A stretch of DNA of 64,000 bases from Thermogemmatispora onikobensis (GTDB lineage: Bacteria > Chloroflexota > Ktedonobacteria > Ktedonobacterales > Ktedonobacteraceae): contig NZ_BDGT01000008.1 in the NCBI RefSeq assembly GCF_001748285.1, positions 1-64,000 on the forward strand, read 5' to 3'. A program made the position numbers and the translations under genes. Below are positions 15,761 through 24,481 of this stretch, one piece after another. Position 1 is the first letter of the stretch. Every line of letters starts with the position of its first letter. Below the pieces are notes generated by a model that had not been told where the DNA came from, ran no database searches, and saw nothing but the letters and a program-made list of their open reading frames with translations.

Positions 15761-17170
15761 ATGGCAGCAAGAGAAGAACTCGATGAATATGGCTATCCAC
15801 TGCGCCCGCCAGCCCGGCGCCGCCTGCGCAAGCTGTTCATCCAGCTCAGTAAGCGCACCTTGCTGACGATCATCTATCTGGCATTGAGCAGCTATGGCTT
15901 GCTGCTGCGTTGCGCTCGCCTGGCGCGACGTCATGAGCCGCTTAACGCGCAGCATTTCAGGCCGCGGCGCATCCTGGTCATTCGCCTGGACCTGATCGGC
16001 GATCTGGTCCTCTCACTGACGTTGGTGCACGCTCTCAAGCGGACCTATCCCGAGGCGGAGATCGATCTGCTGGCGATGCCTTCAACAGCGCCAATCGCCG
16101 GCGCCGATCCCGCGCTGGCCCAGATCATTACCTACGATCCGAACATCTGGCGCCGGCCCAAAGCACTCGTTCGTGGTCAGAACTGGCGCGAGGCCGCGGC
16201 TCTCCTGCGTCGGCTACGAGCCAGGCGCTATGACCTGGCTGTGAGCGTCTTTGGCCCCTGGGCAGCGCTGCTGGCCCTCTTGAGCGGCGCCCGGCGACGG
16301 GTTGGCTTCGCCGGCGAGGGTTACGCCGGCTTTATGACCGATCCCGTTCCGGGCCGTCACTGGCAGCCCGGCGATCGCCGTCACGAAGTCGATTATTGCC
16401 TGGAGCTGGCCCGCGCGGCAGGTGTCAATCTCCAACCAGAAGATCGCTTTCCACGCCTCCCTGTTGATCCACAGGCCCGCCTTGAGGTTGAGACACTCCT
16501 CAAGCGTCTCAACCCAGCGATCGATCTCGCTGAGCGTTCCAGCTCAGCGGGAGGACGCAGGCGGCCCCTGGTGGTCTGTCACGTGGCCTCGCATAACGGC
16601 TACGCCAAGCGCTGGCCTATCCCCTACTGGGCACGCTTGCTGACAGGACTGGCGCACGAGGCTCAGGCGCAGCTGGTTCTCACGGGAGCCAGGGGCGACC
16701 TGCCACTCATTCTGGCCATCCTCCAGCGCCTGGACGGCTCCACGCCGGTGCTCAACCTGGCTGGAGAGACCAGCCTGCCTCAGCTGGCAGCCCTGATGCA
16801 GATGGCCGACCTGGTAATTAGCGGCGACAGTGGCCCGATGCACATCGCGGCGGCCACCGGGGCCCCTTTGATCGCTATTCACGGTCCGACCGATCCGGCC
16901 CTCAGTGGGCCCGTCAGCCGGCAGGCCACGATCGTGCGCAGCGGAATCTGGTGCAGTCCATGTTACGATGCTCGAAGTCCAGCTGACTGCCGCTTCCATA
17001 CGGTCCAGTGCATGAAGGACGTCACCCCAGAGCAAGTGCTGGCCCTGGCCATGCGCCGCCTCCAGGAACAGTGGTCAGCGTCTTCTTCTTCTGCGGCCCG
17101 CCCTCCTGCACCGCACGCTTCCACTTCCTCCAGTCCAGAACAGCCGGGTCAGTGTCGCTCGTCTTTATGA
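15761..17170 (+). CDS. GT9 family glycosyltransferase 3
   Basis: The third paralogue has 469 residues, the longest of the four. It starts with a charged segment and a hydrophobic helix (LTIIYLALSSYGLLLRCARLARR, about residues 35-57). The family core follows: RRILVIRLDLIGDLVLSLTLVHALKRTYPEAEIDLLA. Later blocks are VVCHVASHNGYAKRWPIPYWARL, LVLTGARGDLPL, LVISGDSGPMHIAAATGAPLIAIHGPTDP and a Cys pair (WCSPCYD). A 40-residue Ser/Pro-rich tail is unusual and ends inside the start of the next gene. GAGAGG lies very close to ATG 15761, so a slightly later start is possible. Confidence 0.9.
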   Translation: MAAREELDEYGYPLRPPARRRLRKLFIQLSKRTLLTIIYLALSSYGLLLRCARLARRHEPLNAQHFRPRRILVIRLDLIGDLVLSLTLVHALKRTYPEAEIDLLAMPSTAPIAGADPALAQIITYDPNIWRRPKALVRGQNWREAAALLRRLRARRYDLAVSVFGPWAALLALLSGARRRVGFAGEGYAGFMTDPVPGRHWQPGDRRHEVDYCLELARAAGVNLQPEDRFPRLPVDPQARLEVETLLKRLNPAIDLAERSSSAGGRRRPLVVCHVASHNGYAKRWPIPYWARLLTGLAHEAQAQLVLTGARGDLPLILAILQRLDGSTPVLNLAGETSLPQLAALMQMADLVISGDSGPMHIAAATGAPLIAIHGPTDPALSGPVSRQATIVRSGIWCSPCYDARSPADCRFHTVQCMKDVTPEQVLALAMRRLQEQWSASSSSAARPPAPHASTSSSPEQPGQCRSSL

Positions 17171-18453
17171 ATTTTGCAGAGGAGGCAGCTACAGTAGTGC
17201 AGCAGCAACAAGCATCTTTAAGAATGTCATCATCCAAGGACGAGCAGCAGCAGTCGATCCGCTTACCAGCGGAGGCGCGTCTCCTCGTCATCAAGTTGGC
17301 CTCGCTCGGCGACCTCTTGCTGGCTACGCCGGCCTTGCGCGCCTTGCGCGAAACCTACCCGCAGGCGCGCATCGACCTGCTTGTCACGCCTGGCTCTGCC
17401 GATCTGCTCGCCGGTTGGGAGATCATTGACGAGATCATTGTTCTCGACAAATACCTGTTCGATTCTCCCAGGCAGGTCTTGACCGATCCGCTCCGGCTCG
17501 GGCGCCTCTTCCCGCTCTGGCAACGCCTGCGCAGCGCCCATTACGACGCCGTGCTGCTCCTGCACCACCTGACCCTCCCCTTTGGTCGTCTGAAACACCA
17601 GCTTCTGGTGCGCGCCACCGGAGCGCGCTGGCGCGTTGGCCTGGATAACGGGCACGGTTGGTTTCTGAATGTACGGGTCAAAGACGAAGGTTTCGGGGCC
17701 ATGCATGAAGCTGACTACAACCTGGCCGTTGCCGCCGCCGTCGGCGCCCACACCAGCGACCGTCGTCTGACCGTCCCTCTGAGCGAGGCAGAGCGGGAGC
17801 AGGCCCGCTGCCTGCTCTATATGGACGAGGCCCCCGATCCTTTTATGCGCCCGATTATCGCTATGCACCCGGGCAGCGGCAGCTACAGCACGGCTCGCCG
17901 CTGGGCCCCCGAGCGCTTTGCCGCTCTGGCGGATACCCTTTATCGCGAGGTTGGCGGACAACTGGTACTACTCGGAGGACCAGAGGAAGGCGAGCTGCAT
18001 CAGCATATCCTGAGCTTGCTGCGCTCGGGCCTGCCAGCGCGCAGCTTCGCCGGCAAAGGGAGCGTCAAAGTCACGACAGCCGTCCTGGAACAGGTCGACC
18101 TCTTTATCGGCAACGACGCAGGCGTCATGCACCTGGCCGCTGCCGCCGGAACACCTACCGTTGCTATTTTCGGCCTTTCCAACCATCGCGCCTGGGGTCC
18201 CTATACCGGCGGCGTGCCTGGAAGACAGGCGGTCGTCGTACGCCTTGACCTGCCCTGCATGCCCTGCTTCTACCGCGGCCATGAGCTGGGCACCCCCGAG
18301 GGCTGCGCTACCCGCGACTGCCTGGCCCAACTTGGCGTCGATCCGGTCGCTACCGCAGCGCGCAGCCTTTTACTCCAGGCCGGCTACCGTCCCGCCTCGC
18401 CCCTTCACACCTCTCAGCCTTCCCAAGCGGGCACGCCCAATGAGGACCACTGA
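17167..18453 (+). CDS. GT9 family glycosyltransferase 4
   Basis: The fourth paralogue has 428 residues from ATG 17167, which overlaps the previous stop (ATGA). Starts at GTG 17197 or ATG 17224 are also possible because GAGGAGG lies in between. It lacks the N-terminal membrane helix of the other three and begins with a Gln/Ser-rich stretch. Core blocks are RLLVIKLASLGDLLLATPALRALRETYP, IAMHPGSGSYSTARRWAPERFAAL, LVLLGGPEEGEL, LFIGNDAGVMHLAAAAGTPTVAIFGLSNH and a CMPCFY Cys pair. Together with its neighbours it probably builds a cell-surface glycan; the sugar is unknown. Confidence 0.9.
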   Translation: MNFAEEAATVVQQQQASLRMSSSKDEQQQSIRLPAEARLLVIKLASLGDLLLATPALRALRETYPQARIDLLVTPGSADLLAGWEIIDEIIVLDKYLFDSPRQVLTDPLRLGRLFPLWQRLRSAHYDAVLLLHHLTLPFGRLKHQLLVRATGARWRVGLDNGHGWFLNVRVKDEGFGAMHEADYNLAVAAAVGAHTSDRRLTVPLSEAEREQARCLLYMDEAPDPFMRPIIAMHPGSGSYSTARRWAPERFAALADTLYREVGGQLVLLGGPEEGELHQHILSLLRSGLPARSFAGKGSVKVTTAVLEQVDLFIGNDAGVMHLAAAAGTPTVAIFGLSNHRAWGPYTGGVPGRQAVVVRLDLPCMPCFYRGHELGTPEGCATRDCLAQLGVDPVATAARSLLLQAGYRPASPLHTSQPSQAGTPNEDH

Positions 18454-18523
18454 AGACGAGCCGCGGCTTTGATTTGAGGCGTGGCGTGCAGCCAGGGGTG
18501 AGCCAGCCGCACTCTCTCGCTCG

Positions 18524-19819
18524 CTAAACCCTGGCGCCAGCCTCGGCCTGGTTGCCAGCAGGCTGACCGGTACAACGCTTGACGGGACGCGAGAAATTGC
18601 CGATCTCAACCTCGGGCAGCTCCTGACGCAGAATCTCAATCAGGGTGCGCATGCCCAGGGCCTTACCGAGCGAATCGAGAGCTGGAAGACGCGGCAAGAG
18701 CACCTCGGGATCGATGTTCAGATTACGGAGCTGGATCAGGCGCAGGCCCGTCTCACGCACAAAGGCCAAGAGTGCCTCCACCTCGCGCTCGCGATCGATC
18801 AGCCCAGGGAAGCAAAGTAGATTGATAGAGGCATAGACGCCAGCATCGCGAGCGCGCTTGAGCGACTCTTTCACATCAGCCAGCGTATACCCAATCGGAC
18901 GATAATAGGCTGTATAGGTCTCTTCGCGGCCAGAGATGGTGCTGGCCCGCAGCATATCGAGGCCGGCATCATAGAGGCGCTGTAGCCAGCGCGGATTGCT
19001 CGCATTGGTATTGATATTAATGACGCCGCACTCCGTCCGCCGGCGGATCTCGCGGATGGCCTGCTCGATACGGCGCCACTGCAGCAACGGCTCGCCCTCG
19101 CACCCCTGACCAAAACTCACAATTGCCTCCTCAGCCCGCTCCAGATGGGGGACGGCCACCTCCACTATCTCCTCCACTGTCGGCACAAAGGTCAGGCGAT
19201 CCTGGGGTGAAATCAGCTGCTCCTCCTCCTGCTTCGAGATGCAGCCTACACAGCGAGCATTGCAACCAGGAGAAACCGCAATAGCCATCTCCCAGCGGCC
19301 AAAAAACAGATTACTGGCCGTTGGACAATAGTAGTCGAGCGCACAATGGGCGTGTTGCTTCACCACACGATTGTGAGGATAGGCCGCCAGCTTCTCCTGA
19401 ACAAGACGCTCCAGGGTACGGCGCGGGAAGGCCCGTGGATGCCATTTGTGCGGATCATCGGTTCGCAGAGCTGCCACAAAGAGCCGTCCCTTCAGGCCAG
19501 CCACAGCGCAGTAGCCGAAAAAGGGGAGCGGCTCACTCGCGGGCCCCTTGCTATAAGCTGGCAGATGAGTGCGTGTATAGCCAATCGGCAGCAGAGCCGC
19601 CAGAGCCCAAACCCCCCGACGCTGCAGCGAGCGACGCTGACCAGCCGCGTCCAGCCCCACAGGCAAGCGACCAGGAAGCATCGAGAGCGTCGCCCCATCA
19701 GGGAGAGGGATCAGCTCCTCAGCTCGGAGCGGGCTCCCATCAAAGGCCAGCGCGCGCAGCCCCCGCTCTTCACGGACCTCCCCCTGCGCCGTCGAATAAA
19801 CAAGATACGGTTCCTTCAT
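18524..19819 (-). CDS. Radical SAM protein
   Basis: The protein carries the radical-SAM cluster motif CNARCVGC (CxxxCxxC) in the middle of the chain, after an N-terminal domain of about 170 residues. SAM-binding features follow: a GQGCEGEP glycine motif, VININTNASNP and DMLRASTISGREETYTAYYRP. The last part (LIQLRNLNIDPE) closes the barrel. This is the family that cleaves S-adenosylmethionine to make a radical; the substrate is not apparent. The N-terminal domain has no motif I recognise. ATG 19819 (MKEPYLVY) has GAGGT close upstream; an upstream ATG at 19876 with GGTGGAAAG could add 19 residues. It converges with the GT9 operon but need not be related. Confidence 0.88.
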   Translation of the reverse strand: MKEPYLVYSTAQGEVREERGLRALAFDGSPLRAEELIPLPDGATLSMLPGRLPVGLDAAGQRRSLQRRGVWALAALLPIGYTRTHLPAYSKGPASEPLPFFGYCAVAGLKGRLFVAALRTDDPHKWHPRAFPRRTLERLVQEKLAAYPHNRVVKQHAHCALDYYCPTASNLFFGRWEMAIAVSPGCNARCVGCISKQEEEQLISPQDRLTFVPTVEEIVEVAVPHLERAEEAIVSFGQGCEGEPLLQWRRIEQAIREIRRRTECGVININTNASNPRWLQRLYDAGLDMLRASTISGREETYTAYYRPIGYTLADVKESLKRARDAGVYASINLLCFPGLIDREREVEALLAFVRETGLRLIQLRNLNIDPEVLLPRLPALDSLGKALGMRTLIEILRQELPEVEIGNFSRPVKRCTGQPAGNQAEAGARV

Positions 19820-20099
19820 AGCACCTCTAGCACTCCGCTCATCAAGCAGCAAGGACAGAGATGAGCGCCTGATCATCGCTGCTTTCCACCCGCCCCCGCT
19901 CTCGCGCTACGAACAGCTGAGAAGAGCATTATCAGCAAGCGGGCGAAAAAAAGACAAAGAAGAATTCCTACAGGAGACAGGCACACCTCATCTGATGCCG
20001 CAGTTGCCCGCCACGCTAGCGCAACCAGGCGGCAGCAGAGAGTGAGAGCGTGCGCTGTCCGGGTAGGGGACGGACCCCCTGCTCTGGAAGCTGAATCGC

Positions 20100-20402
20100 T
20101 CAGTGGACGACCGGCGGGATGGCCGGCAGCTGCGGATTGGTCGGAGGCCCCTCAGAACACTCGTCTTCTAGAAACCGGGAGTGAGTGCCACCGGCCTGAG
20201 TCTGAGCCTGGGCAGGCAAACGCTGCTCCAGCTCCGACATCTCCTCATAGACAAAGCTTAGCAGGATATGGTTGTTCAGCACGCTCTGGCAGACATGACG
20301 GATGCGGGGGCGCTCGGCCTCCATCCAGGCATTGATGGCCGCCTCAAGGGCGGAGATGCTATCGCCGCACTGGGCACTATCAAAGCCTTTGTATCGATAC
20401 AC
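20100..20402 (-). CDS. Small hypothetical protein
   Basis: The 100-residue product begins at GTG 20402, preceded by AAAGGA seven bases upstream. The first 65 residues are a well-formed helical pattern (ISALEAAINAWMEAERPRIRHVCQSVLNNHILLSFVYEEMSELEQRL). A Gln/Pro-rich tail follows. I recognise no family. The gene lies 82 bases downstream of the EPSP synthase gene on the same strand and could be cotranscribed with it. Confidence 0.55.
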   Translation of the reverse strand: MYRYKGFDSAQCGDSISALEAAINAWMEAERPRIRHVCQSVLNNHILLSFVYEEMSELEQRLPAQAQTQAGGTHSRFLEDECSEGPPTNPQLPAIPPVVH

Positions 20403-20484
20403 CCCTCTGTCCTTTCTCTGCTAGAACACTCAGGCAGACTCAGGTACACAACGCCTTCTTTCTATCATCCCTCTGGACAAGAGT

Positions 20485-21870
20485 TTACCACGAAAGCGCA
20501 GGACTGACCACTGCCCCCAGACGCTGCAGCTCCGAGAAGAAGTGCGGGAAGCTCTTGGCCACATGCTCCACCCCACGCAGCGACAGCCCGCGACGGCTAC
20601 GCATCCCCACAATAGTCAGGGCCTGCAGCAAGCGATGGTCGCTATGGCCATCGACCCAGACCCCACCCTCGACGCCCTCCGGTTGCCCCTCGACCACAAT
20701 GGCGTCTGGCAAGGGAGTTACCCGGCAGCCAGCCCGCTGCAACTCGGCGCAGAGATCGTTAATGCGATCCGACTCCTTATAGTGGAGATTTTCCACGTTA
20801 TAGAAGACAGTGCGCCCCTCGGCAAAGCAGGCCAGAGCCACCAACACCGGAATACAATCGATCATCCGACTTCCATCCAGCTCCAGCCCCCGCAGAGGTC
20901 GCCCGCCACGCACATATAAGGTCTCGCCCTCACGCCGGAGATCGCAGCCCAATGCCAGCAGCGCCGCTACCAGCGCTTCACCATCCTCCTCACCCGCCGG
21001 CAAACGGCCAAGCCGCAGCTCGCTGGCCGGATCAGGCATAGCAGCACAGGCCGCCAGCAGCGCCGCCGCCGAAGGATAATCCCCAGGTACCACATAGGTA
21101 CCCGCGCGGTACGCCTGCGGGGCCGGCACCAGGAAGCGCCGGAGAGCGGCATCGTGCTCAATGACAATCCCTGCCTGACGCAGCACTTTGAGCGTCAGCT
21201 GCACCATCACCTGAGAGGTTAAACCGTCAACGACCTCGATCGTCAGCGGCTCAGCGAGCAAAGGGGCCAGAAAGAGCAAAGCGCTCACATATTGGGAGCT
21301 GCGCGCTCCCGAGACCATAACCCGACCGCCATGCGGCTGGCCGCCATAGAGCGTGATCGGCAAATAGCCCTCCGGCCCTTGAGCCTCAACCCGCACGCCC
21401 AGCGCTTCCAAGGCCTGCAGCAATTCGCGATTTGGCCTGCGCCCCAGCGACTGCGGCTGATCGGTCACAAAGGTCACCTGGGGCAGCCAGGCCGCGACGC
21501 CGAGCAAGAGGCGTAGCACCGCTCCGGCATTGCCGACGTTGATAGTGACCGCACCCGCAGCCCGCGGTCGTCCCACCCCTCTGACCTGCAAGCGCTCACC
21601 CGGCCCTCCCAGCCAGTCGAGCTGCGCCCCCAAAGCCCGGCAGCCCCGGAAAAGCGCCTCGCTATCCTCACTAAGAGCAGGGAAGAGAATCTGGCTCTCC
21701 CCCTCGGCCAGGGTTGCCGCCAACAGGTAACGCAAGGTATAGTACTTGGAAGAGGGAAACGACGGTTCCCCCCGCAGCAACATCGTCGGCGCAACTGAGA
21801 GACTGCGCCCTGGTTTGCCCGCCGCTGTGGTTCTCGCGTCTCGTTGTTCCATCTCACTAGCCTGGCTCAT
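20485..21870 (-). CDS. aroA: EPSP synthase (3-phosphoshikimate 1-carboxyvinyltransferase), divergent
   Basis: AroA joins shikimate-3-phosphate and phosphoenolpyruvate in aromatic amino acid synthesis. In this 461-residue protein most active-site blocks are visible: SSQYVSALL, GDYPSAAALLAA, IDCIPVLVALACFAEGRT, YKESDRIN, SDHRLLQAL and VAKSFPHFF. Two are altered. The N-terminal PGSKSxSNR reads SSKYYTLR (residues 41-47), with Tyr in place of the substrate-binding Ser. The NAGTAMRP loop reads NAGAVLRLL (114-122), with Ala and Leu at positions linked to glyphosate response in other enzymes. GAGG precedes ATG 21870. It may be the normal AroA of this lineage or a specialised paralogue; no other aro gene is in the window. 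Confidence 0.82.
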   Translation of the reverse strand: MSQASEMEQRDARTTAAGKPGRSLSVAPTMLLRGEPSFPSSKYYTLRYLLAATLAEGESQILFPALSEDSEALFRGCRALGAQLDWLGGPGERLQVRGVGRPRAAGAVTINVGNAGAVLRLLLGVAAWLPQVTFVTDQPQSLGRRPNRELLQALEALGVRVEAQGPEGYLPITLYGGQPHGGRVMVSGARSSQYVSALLFLAPLLAEPLTIEVVDGLTSQVMVQLTLKVLRQAGIVIEHDAALRRFLVPAPQAYRAGTYVVPGDYPSAAALLAACAAMPDPASELRLGRLPAGEEDGEALVAALLALGCDLRREGETLYVRGGRPLRGLELDGSRMIDCIPVLVALACFAEGRTVFYNVENLHYKESDRINDLCAELQRAGCRVTPLPDAIVVEGQPEGVEGGVWVDGHSDHRLLQALTIVGMRSRRGLSLRGVEHVAKSFPHFFSELQRLGAVVSPALSW

Positions 21871-22177
21871 GCACGCCTCACGTCACGCATCACGCTACCC
21901 TGTAGCGCGCAGCCGAGCCGTATTCATCGTAGGAAGCAGCCCCGCCAGCAAGGCTGGAGCTTGTCTTCAAGATAGTATCACGCTGGTGCGCTCTTTCTCA
22001 AGAGGCGAAAGAAAGAGAGAACATGCAGGCCAGCAGATGCAACGTTGTGGTCAGCAGCCAGGGCGACATATGTCTCCTGCTCGCCTTACAAAAGAATTAC
22101 ACTGTACATACAAGCCACGCTACACTTTATAGTGCATCATTTTATCTTTTCAACAAGGAAAAAGCCATAGCTATCAA

Positions 22178-22206
22178 TTGACTAAAAATGTATATTCTGC
22201 TATACT
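22178..22206 (+). promoter_or_regulatory. Promoter of the sarcosine-oxidase-like gene
   Basis: TTGACT and TATACT are separated by exactly 17 bases, a near-consensus SigA-type promoter. The start would be near 22213. Confidence 0.8.
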
Positions 22207-22226
22207 AGGATTCCATATAGCAGAAT
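22194..22226 (+). promoter_or_regulatory. 11-bp perfect inverted repeat over the -10 element
   Basis: ATTCTGCTATA (22194-22204) and TATAGCAGAAT (22216-22226) are perfect inverted repeats with an 11-base spacer. One arm covers most of the -10 and the other lies just past the transcription start. This is a classic repressor-operator position. Confidence 0.65.
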
Positions 22227-22248
22227 TTCTAGGAGGCGCCAGACGATC

Positions 22249-23460
22249 GTGAAACAAGACCATTTTGTCATTGTGGGAGCGGGGATCGTGGGACTGGCGA
22301 CGGCCTATGCGCTGCTGGCCCGAGGCATAGAGCGCGTCACCGTACTGGAGCAGGAAGTTGTCGATCATCCACGCTCTACCTCTCACGGAGCCTCGCGTCT
22401 ATTACGCTTTGAATACGGAGCGAATGCCCTCTACTCTCAAATGGTGATACTCAGTCTAAGTCGCTGGGTGGCATTGGAGCAACTGACAAAGCGAACCCTC
22501 TATCTGCGCACAGGTTTGCTCTTACTCGGGCGTGAGGATGACGGGTTTACCCTGGAAAGCTACCGTACGCTGCGGGCATTGGGTCTGCCGACAGAGCGGC
22601 TGGCAGAGCCGCAATGTCGCCGACGTTTTCCCCAATTTGAGACGCATGCCTTTGATTTGCTCACCTATAATCTAGAAGCTGGTATTCTTCATGCCTCGAC
22701 CGCTTTACGCGCACTCAAGGCGCTTGTGAGCGAGATGGGAGGAACCATCTATGAGAGAACGCGCGTCTGTGCCCTCGACGCCAGCAGCCGGCAGAGGCCA
22801 CTCCGCCTGCGACTAGCCGATGGAACTACTATCAGCGCCGATCGGGTGGTCCTGGCGACCGGGCCTTGGGTGCATCGCCTGCTCGGCGAGCTTCACCTAC
22901 CCATTCAAACAACGCGCCAATACTTGCTCTATTTTGGTGGTCTGCCGCTCTCCAGCTTTGGCGTCCAGAACTTTCCCGCCTTCATGGCCAACGATCTCTA
23001 TGGGCTCCCCATTCACAGTAGCTACAGCGCCAATGGCGAGGGCCTGCCCTGGCTCAAAGTTGCCTCTCACGCCACCGGTCCGGTCATCGACCCGGATGAG
23101 ACCGAGCATCCTGCACGCAGCCAGCAGCTGGTGCGCCAGGCCATCCACGATCTAGAGGAACTGATCCCGGCTCTGCGGCGGGCCTATCTGGCCCACATTG
23201 GCAAATGCATCTACGACATGAGTCCCGACGGCGATTTCATTATCGACTTCCTGCCCGATGAGCCGCGTGTCGCCTTTGCCACCGGTCTCTCGGGCCACGG
23301 CTTCAAGTTTGGTCCCTTACTTGGTGAGCTGCTGAGCAGCTTAGTGTGCGGCGAGGAGCCGCTGGTACCGCTCAAGCCTTTTCGCCTGGCCCGCTTTCAC
23401 GAGCGCGATGCCCTTAGCAGTCGCCAACCCGGGCCTATTGATCAGCGGGCACCCAGGTAA
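22249..23460 (+). CDS. FAD-dependent amino-acid oxidase, monomeric sarcosine oxidase/MTOX type
   Basis: This flavoenzyme probably oxidises an N-methylated amino acid (sarcosine or similar) to an imine or aldehyde with release of peroxide. The 403-residue protein has the dinucleotide fold GAGIVGLATAY (10-20), then HGASRLLRFEYG, the RxxR-type segment of the MSOX/MTOX family. Cys320 in GKCIYDMSPDGDF corresponds to the Cys that binds FAD covalently in monomeric sarcosine oxidase. GLSGHGFKFGPLLGE closes the active site. The start is GTG 22249 with AGGAGG about 12 bases upstream. Expression is probably repressor-controlled through the inverted repeat on the promoter. The exact substrate cannot be read from the sequence. 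Confidence 0.88.
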   Translation: MKQDHFVIVGAGIVGLATAYALLARGIERVTVLEQEVVDHPRSTSHGASRLLRFEYGANALYSQMVILSLSRWVALEQLTKRTLYLRTGLLLLGREDDGFTLESYRTLRALGLPTERLAEPQCRRRFPQFETHAFDLLTYNLEAGILHASTALRALKALVSEMGGTIYERTRVCALDASSRQRPLRLRLADGTTISADRVVLATGPWVHRLLGELHLPIQTTRQYLLYFGGLPLSSFGVQNFPAFMANDLYGLPIHSSYSANGEGLPWLKVASHATGPVIDPDETEHPARSQQLVRQAIHDLEELIPALRRAYLAHIGKCIYDMSPDGDFIIDFLPDEPRVAFATGLSGHGFKFGPLLGELLSSLVCGEEPLVPLKPFRLARFHERDALSSRQPGPIDQRAPR

Positions 23461-23869
23461 GCAGCGCCCCATCGCCTGCGTCGAAGAGCAAGTAGAGGCG
23501 CGAGGCGATGGGCGCCACTCGCCCCAGAGGGCGCAGCGGATCATGGATCTGGAACGGCCCCAGCAACTCGACCAGACAGACCTGCTCTCGGCCAGCGAGC
23601 TGGGAAACCAGGCTCTGCTCAGCGCGCCACTGGGCCAACACTGAGGCCGCCTCGGGGACAGGCAGAAAGCGCACGCTGCCAACCCCGGGCACACTGCCAA
23701 ACATCGTAAAGAAAGGCGGGTGTTCAGCGAGATAGGTGCGCACATCCTCCTCTGTGAAGGCTGGCCAGCCCTGCCTCCGGCAGGGAATCGCCAGCCGCTC
23801 CTGCTCTCGCGCCCGCCCCGCTTCTCCACTGGAATCCGGGCCAGCGCCACCCGAAAACCAGCTAACCAT
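23435..23869 (-). CDS. Hypothetical protein, convergent with the flavoenzyme
   Basis: The 144-residue soluble product begins at ATG 23869 with a strong GGAGG upstream. It has an acidic/Gly-rich beginning, then TEEDVRTYLAEHPPFFTMFG and strand-like stretches (VCLVELLGPFQIHD; SRLYLLFDAGDGALLTWVP). I do not recognise the family. Its 3' end overlaps the 3' end of the flavoenzyme gene by 26 bases on the opposite strand. Confidence 0.7.
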   Translation of the reverse strand: MVSWFSGGAGPDSSGEAGRAREQERLAIPCRRQGWPAFTEEDVRTYLAEHPPFFTMFGSVPGVGSVRFLPVPEAASVLAQWRAEQSLVSQLAGREQVCLVELLGPFQIHDPLRPLGRVAPIASRLYLLFDAGDGALLTWVPADQ

Positions 23870-24125
23870 ATTGCTCACCTCCTTGTCGACAATCTCCCAC
23901 AGCCCGATTCTTGCTCTCCGCCAGAACATATTACCCGCATTATTTCAAGCGAGCATCATCATTATATAAGGGAGGAGCGTAGGGAAGCTGACAACAGCAG
24001 GCCCCGCATCGTCCTGCATCGCCCAGTCTCGCCAGGCAGGCACAGCCAGACAGGGCCGCGCACAGCCAGGCAGGGCACTCCCGGAGCAGCTCCTCCGGCG
24101 GACTACGGCGCAGCATTGCGCCAGC

Positions 24126-24154
24126 TTGCAGACGTCCTCTTTGTGTACTACAGT
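24126..24154 (+). promoter_or_regulatory. Promoter candidate before the HTH gene at 24236
   Basis: TTGCAG and TACAGT are spaced by 17 bases, about 80 bases before the start codon. Confidence 0.5.
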
Positions 24155-24235
24155 ATGCTAGTTGTAAGACGGAGGCTGTTCCGTTCAAGGAATACTGCAG
24201 GTGCTTTTTTGGAATTCAGGAGGAAGGAGAGACAT

Positions 24236-24481
24236 ATGGCTCGAACACGCACACACCATGAGGAGACAGCAGGTCGCGAGCTGGAGCCTCCTACCGAGTT
24301 GCTCACTGTGAGCGAGGTCGCCCAGCGACTCCGTGTCGACGACACCACCGTGCGGCGCTGGATCAAATCGGGTGCCCTGGAGGCTATCCTGCTCCCCCAC
24401 CGCGGCAAACGTCAGGGCTACCGTGTCAAGAAGAGTACACTTGATGCCCTGATTCATGGTACCACAGCAGTCAGCGTCTAG
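24236..24481 (+). CDS. Excisionase/MerR-like helix-turn-helix DNA-binding protein
   Basis: The 81-residue protein consists of one winged HTH of the excisionase (HTH_17) type. LLTVSEVAQRLRVDDTTVRRWIKSGALEAILLPHRGKRQGYRVKKSTLDALI contains both recognition helix and wing. Such domains occur in phage excisionases but also in many small chromosomal regulators. AGGAGGAAGGAG precedes ATG 24236. No integrase, phage gene or attachment site is next to it, so a regulatory role is more likely than excision. Its target is unknown. Confidence 0.85.
   Translation: MARTRTHHEETAGRELEPPTELLTVSEVAQRLRVDDTTVRRWIKSGALEAILLPHRGKRQGYRVKKSTLDALIHGTTAVSV

Larger units (their letters stand above)
21871..22248. other. 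Divergent promoter region between aroA and the flavoenzyme gene
   Basis: This 378-base gap has no gene. Its right third is AT-rich and holds the plus-strand promoter at 22178-22206 with the inverted repeat at 22194-22226. I see no equally clear minus-strand promoter for aroA. Confidence 0.5.
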
